From an uncultured Oscillospiraceae bacterium (GTDB taxonomy: Bacteria > Bacillota > Clostridia > Oscillospirales > Oscillospiraceae), in assembly GCA_944385065.1 (NCBI GenBank), contig CALWVX010000041.1, positions 1 through 11,321 on the forward strand: a stretch of DNA of 11,321 nt. Direction: 5' to 3'. The notes under the pieces were generated by a model. That model saw nothing but the letters and a program-made list of their open reading frames with translations, made no database searches and had not been told where the DNA came from. A program made the position numbers and the translations under genes. Within the stretch, counting starts at the first letter, position 1, and the number at the start of each line of letters is the position of its first letter. Positions 6,390 through 11,321 of the stretch are shown here, one piece after another.

Positions 6390-7340
6390 ATGGCAGCGGA
6401 CCCCCGCATTCCCCTCTATCTCATCACCGGTTTTCTGGACAGCGGCAAGACCACCCTGCTCACCGACACGCTGAATATGGACTACTTCAACGACGGGGAG
6501 CGGACCGTCCTCCTGCTGTGTGAGGACGGGGAGGAGGAATACGACCCCCAGTTCCTGTCTCAGCGCAACTGCCGCCTGGTGCCGATTGAGAGCCAGGAGC
6601 AGCTGACCACCGAGTTCCTGCAGGAGATCGACCGGCGCTATCAGCCCGAGCGAGTGCTGATGGAATATAACGGCATGTGGCCGATTCAGATTTTACGGGA
6701 TCTGAAACTGCCCAAAACCTGGGGCCTCTATCAGGCCATTGACATCATCGACGGCACCACCTTCGAGATGTATCGGAACAACATGCAGTCCATGATCATC
6801 GATATGGTGACCGAGGCGGACATGGTTCTGTTCAACCGGTGCACCAGCGAAATGCCCCTGGCCGGCTGGAAGCGCTCTGTCCGGGCGGCCAACCGCATGT
6901 GCCAGATCGTCTTTGAGGACGACAAGGGGGAGGAGCTGGAGGTGGAGGACATCCTCCCCTACTCTCTGGACGCCGACCACATTGACCTGGCTGACGACGA
7001 TTACGGCATCTGGTATCTGGACATTCAGGAGCACCCGGAGCGGTATCTGGACAAGACCATTACCATGAAGGTCCAGGCCATGACCGGCATGCGCCTGCCC
7101 AAGGGCACCTTTGTCCCCGGCCGAAACGCCATGACCTGCTGTGTGGAGGACATTCGCTTTTTCGGCTTCCTGTGCAAGTACGACAGGGCCCGCTCCCTGA
7201 AAAAGGGCCAGTGGGTCACTGTCACCGCCCGCATTCAGTGGGAAAAGGCCTCCGTCTATGACGGAGAGGGCGTGGTCCTGTATGCCCAGTCGGTAGAGCC
7301 CGCCGAGCGGCCGGAGGACCCTCTGGTCTATTTCCGGTGA
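6390..7340 (+). CDS. G3E-like GTPase fused to a TIGR03943/DUF1980-like C-terminal domain
   Basis: A 316-residue protein, second gene of the metal-chaperone operon (12-base gap, GGGGGCGGG just before the ATG). Residues 8-180 are a divergent G3E domain with Walker A GFLDSGKT (14-21). EYNG (92-95) stands where EPSG is in its partner, NRCT (149-152) replaces NKxD, and there is no CxCC motif. Residues about 205-316 (YLDKTITMKVQAMTG, the MTCCVED segment at 248-254, WVTVTARI, and an ending VYF) resemble the soluble C-terminal domain of TIGR03943 (YcgQ-type) proteins, which are encoded beside DUF318 permeases. A GTPase joined to that domain hints at delivering a metal to, or gating, an unseen transporter. 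The domain match is from memory of its motifs and not from a search. It ends at a strong terminator. Confidence 0.8.
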   Translation: MAADPRIPLYLITGFLDSGKTTLLTDTLNMDYFNDGERTVLLLCEDGEEEYDPQFLSQRNCRLVPIESQEQLTTEFLQEIDRRYQPERVLMEYNGMWPIQILRDLKLPKTWGLYQAIDIIDGTTFEMYRNNMQSMIIDMVTEADMVLFNRCTSEMPLAGWKRSVRAANRMCQIVFEDDKGEELEVEDILPYSLDADHIDLADDDYGIWYLDIQEHPERYLDKTITMKVQAMTGMRLPKGTFVPGRNAMTCCVEDIRFFGFLCKYDRARSLKKGQWVTVTARIQWEKASVYDGEGVVLYAQSVEPAERPEDPLVYFR

Positions 7341-7348
7341 TCAAAAGC

Positions 7349-7388
7349 ACTCCCTGTACCGCTAAAGCGATACAGGGAGTTATTTTTT
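7349..7388 (+). terminator. Rho-independent terminator of the GTPase operon
   Basis: ACTCCCTGTA (7349-7358) pairs with TACAGGGAGT (7371-7380), with an inner CGC/GCG, followed by TATTTTTT (7381-7388). Confidence 0.92.
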
Positions 7389-7410
7389 ACCTCTTGTTTT
7401 AATTTTGTAA

Positions 7411-7433
7411 TCAAAAATCCCCTTGGAGGGATT
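7411..7433 (-). terminator. Weak backup hairpin, minus strand
   Basis: AATCCC (7416-7421) pairs with GGGATT (7428-7433). On the minus strand the stem runs straight into TTTTTGA. It lies downstream of the stronger minus-strand terminator at 7441-7505 and could be a second stop for the same transcript. Confidence 0.4.
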
Positions 7434-7440
7434 GCTCCCA

Positions 7441-7505
7441 CAAAAGCAAAAAGAAATGACCCTTGACTGCTGTTCCGTGGTTCCATGCAGCCAAGGGTCA
7501 TTTCT
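7441..7505 (-). terminator. Strong minus-strand terminator of the intergenic transcription unit
   Basis: A perfect 14-bp stem, AGAAATGACCCTTG (7452-7465) with CAAGGGTCATTTCT (7492-7505), encloses an inner CTGC/GCAG pairing. On the minus strand it is followed by TTTTTGCTTTTG. On the plus strand no T-run follows, so it serves a minus-strand transcript. Confidence 0.85.
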
Positions 7506-7530
7506 GTTCACTCTTGTTATCTAACATCAT
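7498..7530 (-). CDS. Possible 10-residue peptide overlapping the terminator stem
   Basis: On the minus strand a perfect ribosome site GGAGG (7538-7542) stands seven bases before ATGATG (7525-7530), opening a frame that reads MMLDNKSEQK and stops with TGA at 7498-7500. The stop lies inside the 5' arm of the terminator stem, so translating ribosomes would cover the hairpin. It may be a real mini-peptide, a leader-type control element, or the surviving end of a decayed gene: the same frame is open upstream to a TGA near 7590. No homologue is recognised. Confidence 0.35.
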   Translation of the reverse strand: MMLDNKSEQK

Positions 7531-7966
7531 ATGGTTACCTCCATTTCTTTTAGATCCGCTCTGCAGCCTGTCCCGTCCAGCATCCTGAAGTCTCTCGATA
7601 ACCTGTCACTCTTGCCGTTTGAATCGGCTCTTCTTCCTCATATGTGAGGTTCCTGTTGGCTGGATCATTCGGTTGTTGCTGTCTGGCACCTGCCGCTCGG
7701 CGTTCCCTGATTCCCGTATGCCGGTCAGTTTTTTCAGGTCTTCCCGGAAATTCTGCCTTTCCTGATCTGCTGAATTTACTTTGCTTACCGGAGCTTCTCC
7801 GGAGGGCTGAAATCCTTCTCGATCTTGGTTTGACTCTCTCCGCTTTTTCCCTCTCTGACTGTTTGCTCGGTCGTCTCACATTTTATATTTTAAATTCGAC
7901 CTTGCATCACGGGTTTCAGGTGCTGGGACACTTACTTGTACATTGGACTCATCCTTTCTCTTTCTG
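7506..7966 (-). other. Minus-strand transcription unit without a convincing gene (ncRNA or pseudogene candidate)
   Basis: A strong promoter (7972-8000) and a strong terminator (7441-7505) bracket about 520 bases of transcript. No long frame has a good start. A 109-codon frame (7550-7879) begins with GTG, has no ribosome site and reads as Arg/Ser/Gln-rich sequence with no known family. Another frame stays open for about 90 codons after a TGA near 7877, passes a second TGA near 7590, and runs on into the mini-ORF; it reads as Glu/Lys/Asp-rich sequence. The transcribed strand is rich in A and G, which opens frames by chance. A local hairpin CCGGAG/CTCCGG lies at 7788-7802. No known RNA family is recognised. 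It is also of lower GC than the flanking genes, so a remnant of acquired DNA is possible. Confidence 0.45.
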
Positions 7967-7971
7967 GTTAT

Positions 7972-8000
7972 AATGTACCACTTTTTCATCTATCTGTCAA
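7972..8000 (-). promoter_or_regulatory. Strong promoter of the intergenic transcription unit
   Basis: On the minus strand: consensus -35 TTGACA (7995-8000), a 17-bp spacer ending in TGG (extended -10), and -10 TACATT (7972-7977). The start point should be near 7965. The adjacent TATAAC (7967-7972) would need a 22-bp spacer and is less likely. Confidence 0.7.
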
Positions 8001-8001
8001 C

Positions 8002-8031
8002 TGTTTTTGTTTGTTTTTCTCAACAAAAACA
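8002..8031. repeat. A/T-rich inverted repeat upstream of the promoter
   Basis: TGTTTTTGTT (8002-8011) is repeated inverted as AACAAAAACA (8022-8031) with a 10-bp spacer. It abuts the -35 box at 7995-8000, so it could be an activator or repressor site or an UP-like element for the minus-strand transcript. Confidence 0.45.
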
Positions 8032-8081
8032 ACCTGCCCAAATTTTGCACTTTCACCAACTGCCGCGGCAGGCCGCTGAAA

Positions 8082-8108
8082 GCCCCCGCCGCAGAATGCG
8101 GCGGGGGC
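8082..8108 (-). terminator. Terminator-like hairpin after the aminotransferase gene
   Basis: A perfect 12-bp stem, GCCCCCGCCGCA (8082-8093) with TGCGGCGGGGGC (8097-8108), has a 3-base loop. Only TTT follows on the minus strand, then a second palindrome TGCCGCGGCA (8061-8070). It is probably the end of the aminotransferase transcript despite the short U-run. Confidence 0.65.
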
Positions 8109-8135
8109 CGGATTTCTCAGGGAAGAACCTCCGGT

Positions 8136-9458
8136 TCACTCCTCCTCCTTCATGATCCCCAGGACCCGGTCGGCAATCTCCACCGAGCGGAGCACGTCCT
8201 CCTCGGTATGGGCCAGACTGACGCAGTAGCGGTCGTCCCCCACCACGCCGTTGGCCTTCATCAGGGCCCCAAACCGGTGCATTTTATCCAGATCGGAGTA
8301 CAGCAGAGCCTCCCGGTGGTTCCGAATGACCTCCCGCTGGGTAAACACCGGGAACAGCGCCCCGGGGAAGCCCTGCATAATCATGGGGATACCATGGCGG
8401 CGGGCCGCCTCCAGCACCCCGTCCCGGAACATGCCGCCCAGGCGCTCGATGATCCGATAGGCCTCGCCGTCATTCCGGGCCAGCTCGGTGATCACCGCCT
8501 TCATCGCCGCCGCGCTGAGGCTGTTGCCGTTATAGGTGCCGGGAATCAGACAGGTGCAGTCGTCCAGCACGGACATCACGTCCTCCCGTCCGCCGAAGGC
8601 CGCCCCGGGTATGCCGCCGCACACCGCCTTGGCAAAGGAGGCCAGGTCGGGCGTCACGCCGAAATAGCCCTGCGCACTGTGCAGGCCGATGCGGAAGCCG
8701 GTGAGCGTCTCGTCAAAGATCAGCAGCACCCCGTACTGGTCGCACAGTTTTCGCACCCCCTCCAGATAGCCCGGCTGGGGCACACAGCCGCTGATGTTCA
8801 TGCAGACCGGCTCCATAACCACACAGGCAATATCGTTGTCGGCGCGGAACAGCTGCTCCATCTGTTCCAGGTCGTTGAAGTCAATGAGGTACACGTCGTC
8901 CAGGGCGTGGCGGGCCCGCCCCGTGGTGTAGCATGCCCGGGAATAATCGTCATTCTCGTTCCAGCGGTTCTCCGCGCGGCGGTCGTCCCCGCCGCGGGCT
9001 ACGCCGCCCAGCACCACATCGGTCCCCCCGTGGTACATGCCGCTGAACCGCACCACCATGTTCTTTCCCGTATAGGCCCGGGCTGTCCGAATGGTGTAGA
9101 GCAGGCTCTCGCCCCCCGTGACGGCAAAGTGCATCTTGTCCGCGCAGGGGACATATCGGCAGAAGAGCTCCGCCGCCTCGATCTGCACCTGTGTGTACTG
9201 GCGGGAGTAGCACTTCCCCGCCTGCTCCACAATCGCATCCCGCACCACGGGGCTGGCCTGTCCCAGAATACAGGGGCCGGAGGACAGGGACCAGTCATAG
9301 TACAGGTTTCCATCCACATCATACATCCTGGCCCCCTCAAACCGCTCAAAAAACGTCTGGGGCGCGCCGGGCCGCTGCTTGAAGTTGGACAGGTGTCCTC
9401 CGGCAATGCTTTTGCAGGCCCGCTGGTACAGCGCCTGGCTGCGTTCCGTATGTTTCAT
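8136..9458 (-). CDS. Class-III PLP aminotransferase, glutamate-1-semialdehyde aminomutase-like
   Basis: A 440-residue fold-type I PLP enzyme. Visible: the phosphate-binding TGGES (114-118, SGSEA/SGTEA in relatives) followed by RTARAYTG, then FSGMYHGG (138-145), FDETLTGFR (248-256) whose Asp249 should bind the PLP ring nitrogen, and Lys277 (FAKAVCGGIPGAAFGG) as the Schiff-base lysine. Length and N-terminal layout (QRPGAPQTFFERFEGARMYDVDG) match the GSA aminomutase/aspartate aminotransferase-like branch. No haem genes are nearby, and a GntR/FCD regulator sits upstream, so a catabolic aminotransferase or aminomutase is more likely than HemL. The substrate is unknown. AAGGGAGG just before the ATG (eight-base gap) supports the start. 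It is a single-gene unit whose promoter contains an ATGTATACAT operator between -35 and -10. Confidence 0.88.
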   Translation of the reverse strand: MKHTERSQALYQRACKSIAGGHLSNFKQRPGAPQTFFERFEGARMYDVDGNLYYDWSLSSGPCILGQASPVVRDAIVEQAGKCYSRQYTQVQIEAAELFCRYVPCADKMHFAVTGGESLLYTIRTARAYTGKNMVVRFSGMYHGGTDVVLGGVARGGDDRRAENRWNENDDYSRACYTTGRARHALDDVYLIDFNDLEQMEQLFRADNDIACVVMEPVCMNISGCVPQPGYLEGVRKLCDQYGVLLIFDETLTGFRIGLHSAQGYFGVTPDLASFAKAVCGGIPGAAFGGREDVMSVLDDCTCLIPGTYNGNSLSAAAMKAVITELARNDGEAYRIIERLGGMFRDGVLEAARRHGIPMIMQGFPGALFPVFTQREVIRNHREALLYSDLDKMHRFGALMKANGVVGDDRYCVSLAHTEEDVLRSVEIADRVLGIMKEEE

Positions 9459-9496
9459 GCTGCATTCCTCCCTTGATTTTTCTCTTCTTGCCCTCC

Positions 9497-9524
9497 ATTA
9501 TAACATGTATACATCTAATGTCAA
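9497..9524 (-). promoter_or_regulatory. Promoter of the aminotransferase gene
   Basis: On the minus strand: perfect -35 TTGACA (9519-9524), a 16-bp spacer, and perfect -10 TATAAT (9497-9502). A promoter this strong makes sense if normally repressed, and an operator fills its spacer. Confidence 0.9.
9505..9514. promoter_or_regulatory. GntR-type operator within the promoter spacer
   Basis: ATGTATACAT is a perfect 10-bp palindrome between the -10 and -35 boxes. GTATAC-centred palindromes are typical sites for FadR-subfamily (FCD) GntR repressors. The neighbouring GntR protein is the obvious binder, which is inference. Confidence 0.75.
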
Positions 9525-9580
9525 GAACAGAATCCCTCTATTTCAGCTATATAGGTAATCTTTCACATCTACGCTTCGTA

Positions 9581-9590
9581 ATGTATACAT
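9581..9590. promoter_or_regulatory. Second copy of the GntR-type operator
   Basis: This is an identical ATGTATACAT, and the identity extends two bases to ATGTATACATCT. It lies 76 bp centre to centre from the promoter copy and overlaps no obvious promoter. It could support looping or cooperative binding. Confidence 0.7.
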
Positions 9591-9602
9591 CTCGGAGTGT
9601 GC

Positions 9603-9629
9603 AAAAAGGGCCCGGCTGTCAGCCGGGCC
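9603..9629 (-). terminator. Rho-independent terminator of the gntR gene
   Basis: GGCCCGGCT (9609-9617) pairs with AGCCGGGCC (9621-9629) across a 3-base loop. On the minus strand C and TTTTT follow (9603-9607). Confidence 0.9.
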
Positions 9630-9661
9630 TCTCTGTTTCCAGACTCTATTCGATTTCCTCT

Positions 9662-10291
9662 TCAGTAATGCACATGCTGCTCCAGCAGCCTGGTCAGCCG
9701 CTCCCGGTCGCCCCTGCGAATTCCCTCCAGAATGTCCAGATGTTCCCGCAGGCTGACCCCCGCATCCGCCATACTCCGGACAGACAGGCCCTGATAGCGC
9801 TTCAGCGTGGCCTCAATGTTTCCCATGGCGTTCTTCACATAGCGATTGTCGCACTTCCGAATAATCATGTCGTGGAGCTTCCAGTCCGCCGCAGCGTACT
9901 CATCCACACTGAGGGCGCCCCCGTGCTCCAGCCGATCCAGCATATCCCGAAACAGCCGCTCCAGTTCATCCAGTTCCTCATCGGTAAAGCGCGCGGCCGC
10001 CGTCTGGATGGCCAGCACCTCCAGAACCCGTCTGAGTTCATAGGCGTCCTGAATATCTTTGGACGAAAAACCCCGCACAAAGGTCCCCACGCCGTCCCGC
10101 ACTTCCAGCAGGCCCTCGTCGGCCAGCATCTGAATCGCCTGCCGGATGGGCGTGCGGCTCATGCCCAGCAGCTGGCACAGCTGCTTTTCCGCCAGCATGG
10201 TCCCCTGGGGATAGTCGTTGGACAAAATAGCCGCCCGGATCTTCTCATAGGCCACCTGGGACAGCTTCTTGCGTCCGACCTCCTCTGTCAT
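9662..10291 (-). CDS. GntR-family transcriptional regulator, FadR/FCD subfamily
   Basis: A 209-residue dimeric DNA-binding regulator. Residues 8-72 form the winged helix-turn-helix (LSQVAYEKIRAAILSNDYPQG, MSRTPIRQAIQMLADEGLLE, and a wing at DGVGTFV). Residues about 80-209 form the all-helical FCD ligand domain, with likely metal ligands Asp136, His140 (DWKLH), His184 (REH) and His206. Such proteins sense small carboxylates or amino acids. GGGGGAG lies just upstream of the ATG. Only 27 bases separate it from the DUF2461 gene, suggesting cotranscription, and it has its own terminator. Two ATGTATACAT palindromes lie downstream at the aminotransferase promoter, so it very likely represses that gene. 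No such palindrome was seen at its own upstream side, so autoregulation is not evident. Confidence 0.92.
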   Translation of the reverse strand: MTEEVGRKKLSQVAYEKIRAAILSNDYPQGTMLAEKQLCQLLGMSRTPIRQAIQMLADEGLLEVRDGVGTFVRGFSSKDIQDAYELRRVLEVLAIQTAAARFTDEELDELERLFRDMLDRLEHGGALSVDEYAAADWKLHDMIIRKCDNRYVKNAMGNIEATLKRYQGLSVRSMADAGVSLREHLDILEGIRRGDRERLTRLLEQHVHY

Positions 10292-10318
10292 TTCCGCTCC
10301 CCCTTCCCTGCCGGTTTC

Positions 10319-10996
10319 TCACATGTGATCGGGGGAAGGATCGGCAGCTGCCGCCTCAACCCAGCGGTAGACCGGGACCAGGGACTTCCAGCCCTCCAGT
10401 ACCTGATCCCGCAATTCCGCCGTGAAGTACGGACCCTCGCAATTCTCATCCCGGCACAGGCTGAACTGTCTGCTGTTGTACCAGGGGTACAGCAGAGGGC
10501 CCGGATCCCCTTTGGGGCGCTTATAGCTCTCTCCCTCCAGCTGAAACTCCCCCCGCCGCGCTACCTGCCGCACCAGCTTTTCCGCCTCGGCCGGATCCCG
10601 ATCCATGCGGGCGCGGAGCTTCGCCATGGTCAGGGGGGTGGGATCCCAACAGCCCATACCGTAGCTGTATCGCTCCGGCGCCACTTCAAAAAAGAAGCAG
10701 GGGGTCGCCCCCTCGTGCTCCGCCGGGCGGCGCAGAGAGAACCACAGGTGGTCCTTATAGGGGCCCCGGCCATACAGCCGCCTGGCGTCCCGATAGATGC
10801 GGCTGACCTTGCTCACCAGCCCAAGCTGGGGATACAGACGGGTCATCTCCGCCGTCAGCTCCCGGGCCAGCTCCCGGGTCGGTCCGTCCACATAGGTGAG
10901 AAACTCCTCCTTGTGGGCCAGGAACCAGCTTCTCTCATTATTCAGCCGCAGACCCCACAAAAATTCTGTCGTCTGCTGGGAATAGCCTTCAAACAT
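10319..10996 (-). CDS. DUF2461 (TIGR02453) family protein
   Basis: A 225-residue soluble protein of unknown biochemical role. Family marks: NNERSWFLAHKEEF (19-32), the central IYRDARRLYGRGPYKDHLWF segment (67-86, matching the Rd.RFs..K.PYK core), FFFEVAPERYSYGMG (101-115), and YKRPKGD (158-164). Length is normal for the family. The start at 10996 is preferred over an upstream in-frame ATG at 11053, because AGAGGA (11003-11008) precedes it and the family N-terminus MFEGYSQQTTEFL begins there. The longer start would also overlap the preceding gene. It begins 13 bases after the stop of the repeat protein, with its ribosome site touching that stop, and is followed 27 bases later by gntR. The three are probably one operon. 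Confidence 0.85.
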   Translation of the reverse strand: MFEGYSQQTTEFLWGLRLNNERSWFLAHKEEFLTYVDGPTRELARELTAEMTRLYPQLGLVSKVSRIYRDARRLYGRGPYKDHLWFSLRRPAEHEGATPCFFFEVAPERYSYGMGCWDPTPLTMAKLRARMDRDPAEAEKLVRQVARRGEFQLEGESYKRPKGDPGPLLYPWYNSRQFSLCRDENCEGPYFTAELRDQVLEGWKSLVPVYRWVEAAAADPSPDHM

Positions 10997-11009
10997 GCGT
11001 GTTCCTCTT

Positions 11010-11321
11010 TCAGTTGGTGGATCCGCCCCGCACCGGCTCCGCCGGGTTCCCACCCGGGTCGGTAACTGCGCCGGGGTCGGTGACCGTACCCGGATCGGTT
11101 CCGGTACCGGGGTCGGTAGCCGTACCCGGATCGGTTCCGGTACCGGGGTCGGTAGCCGTACCCGGATCGGTTCCGGTGCCGGGATCGGTGGCCGTGCCCG
11201 GATCTGTCCCGGTGCCGGGATCGGTGGCCGTGCCCGGATCTGTCCCGGTGCCGGGATCGGTGGCCGTGCCCGGATCTGTCCCGGTGCCGGGATCGGTGGC
11301 CGTGCCCGGATCTGTCCCGGT
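11010..11321 (-). CDS. C-terminal part of a Thr-Asp-Pro-Gly repeat protein, cut by the window edge
   Basis: The minus strand is open from the right edge to TGA at 11010-11012. It reads tandem TDPGTGTDPGTA units (12 residues), then degenerate copies (TDPGTV, TDPGAV) and a short tail ending PVRGGSTN. The 103 visible codons hold no known catalytic domain, membrane segment or LPxTG anchor. Low-complexity TDPG stretches like this occur in extended stalks or linkers of exported proteins, so the missing N-terminal part should hold the functional domain and any signal peptide. The minus strand is chosen because it ends in a clean stop placed directly against the next gene's ribosome site. Identity beyond this cannot be judged. 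Confidence 0.7.
   Translation of the reverse strand, partial: TGTDPGTATDPGTGTDPGTATDPGTGTDPGTATDPGTGTDPGTATDPGTGTDPGTATDPGTGTDPGTATDPGTGTDPGTVTDPGAVTDPGGNPAEPVRGGSTN
11065..11321. repeat. Tandem 36-bp repeat array
   Basis: Full units lie at 11101-11136, 11137-11172, 11173-11208, 11209-11244, 11245-11280 and 11281-11316, with a diverged unit at 11065-11100 and a partial one at the edge. Each 36-bp unit is itself two similar 18-bp halves. The two leftmost full units are identical to each other (GTACC/GGATCGGTT type), and the next four are identical to each other (GTGCC/GGATCTGTC type). The array continues beyond the window. Confidence 0.95.

Noticed and set aside
7644..7973. 109-codon plus-strand frame in the intergenic stretch, Leu/Cys-rich
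   Set aside because: It has no ribosome site or promoter on that strand and lies antisense to a unit with clear minus-strand promoter and terminator.
7958..7990. ATG AAA AAG TGG start (MKKWYIIT...) on the minus strand for the orphan unit
   Set aside because: This ATG lies between the -35 and -10 boxes, so it is not in the transcript from that promoter. It has no ribosome site and its frame meets TGA after about 42 codons.
8007..9476. Long plus-strand open frame opposite the aminotransferase
   Set aside because: It is antisense to a clear PLP enzyme with promoter and ribosome site, and its composition is typical of a GC shadow.
9473..11065. 530-codon plus-strand frame opposite gntR and DUF2461
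   Set aside because: It spans two well-supported minus-strand genes and a terminator; no domain is recognisable.
11041..11321. CRISPR array suspected from the regular 36-bp period
   Set aside because: There are no unique spacers: units are contiguous, built of two 18-bp halves, and keep one reading frame encoding TDPG repeats.

Overview
The window most resembles a chromosomal segment of a high-GC anaerobic Clostridia, probably Oscillospiraceae (Flavonifractor/Oscillibacter-like). This is inferred from GC-rich coding DNA with strong GGAGG ribosome sites, sigma-A type promoters, an oxygen-detoxification type flavin reductase/rubredoxin protein, and an exported protease carrying S-layer homology (SLH) domains. 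No phage, insertion sequence, tRNA, rRNA or CRISPR array was seen.

Layout. 1-1680 is on the minus strand: a flavin reductase-rubredoxin protein with its own terminator, promoter and Fur/PerR-like operator, then a putative lipoprotein whose start looks frameshifted. 1781-7388 is on the plus strand: purA behind a promoter embedded in a PurBox-like inverted repeat, an exported S41 peptidase with SLH domains, and a two-gene operon of G3E (CobW-type) metal-chaperone GTPases closed by a strong terminator. The first GTPase has a long His-rich metal-binding insert. The second carries a C-terminal domain resembling the one in TIGR03943/DUF1980 proteins. Both lack the canonical NKxD guanine-recognition motif.

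7341-8135 is a gene-poor stretch of lower GC. It holds convergent terminators and a minus-strand transcription unit of about 520 bases, with a strong promoter and a strong terminator but no convincing long ORF. Its last translatable element is a 10-codon ORF with a perfect ribosome site that ends inside the terminator stem. This is the best candidate in the window for something undescribed: a non-coding RNA, a tiny peptide, or a decayed gene.

8136-11321 is on the minus strand. From the right edge it runs: the C-terminal end of a protein built from a Thr-Asp-Pro-Gly repeat (36-bp DNA unit), a DUF2461 protein, a GntR/FCD regulator with its own terminator, and a class-III aminotransferase with its own promoter. 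An identical ATGTATACAT palindrome lies between the -35 and -10 of that promoter and again 76 bp upstream. This suggests that the neighbouring GntR protein controls the aminotransferase, possibly through a short loop.
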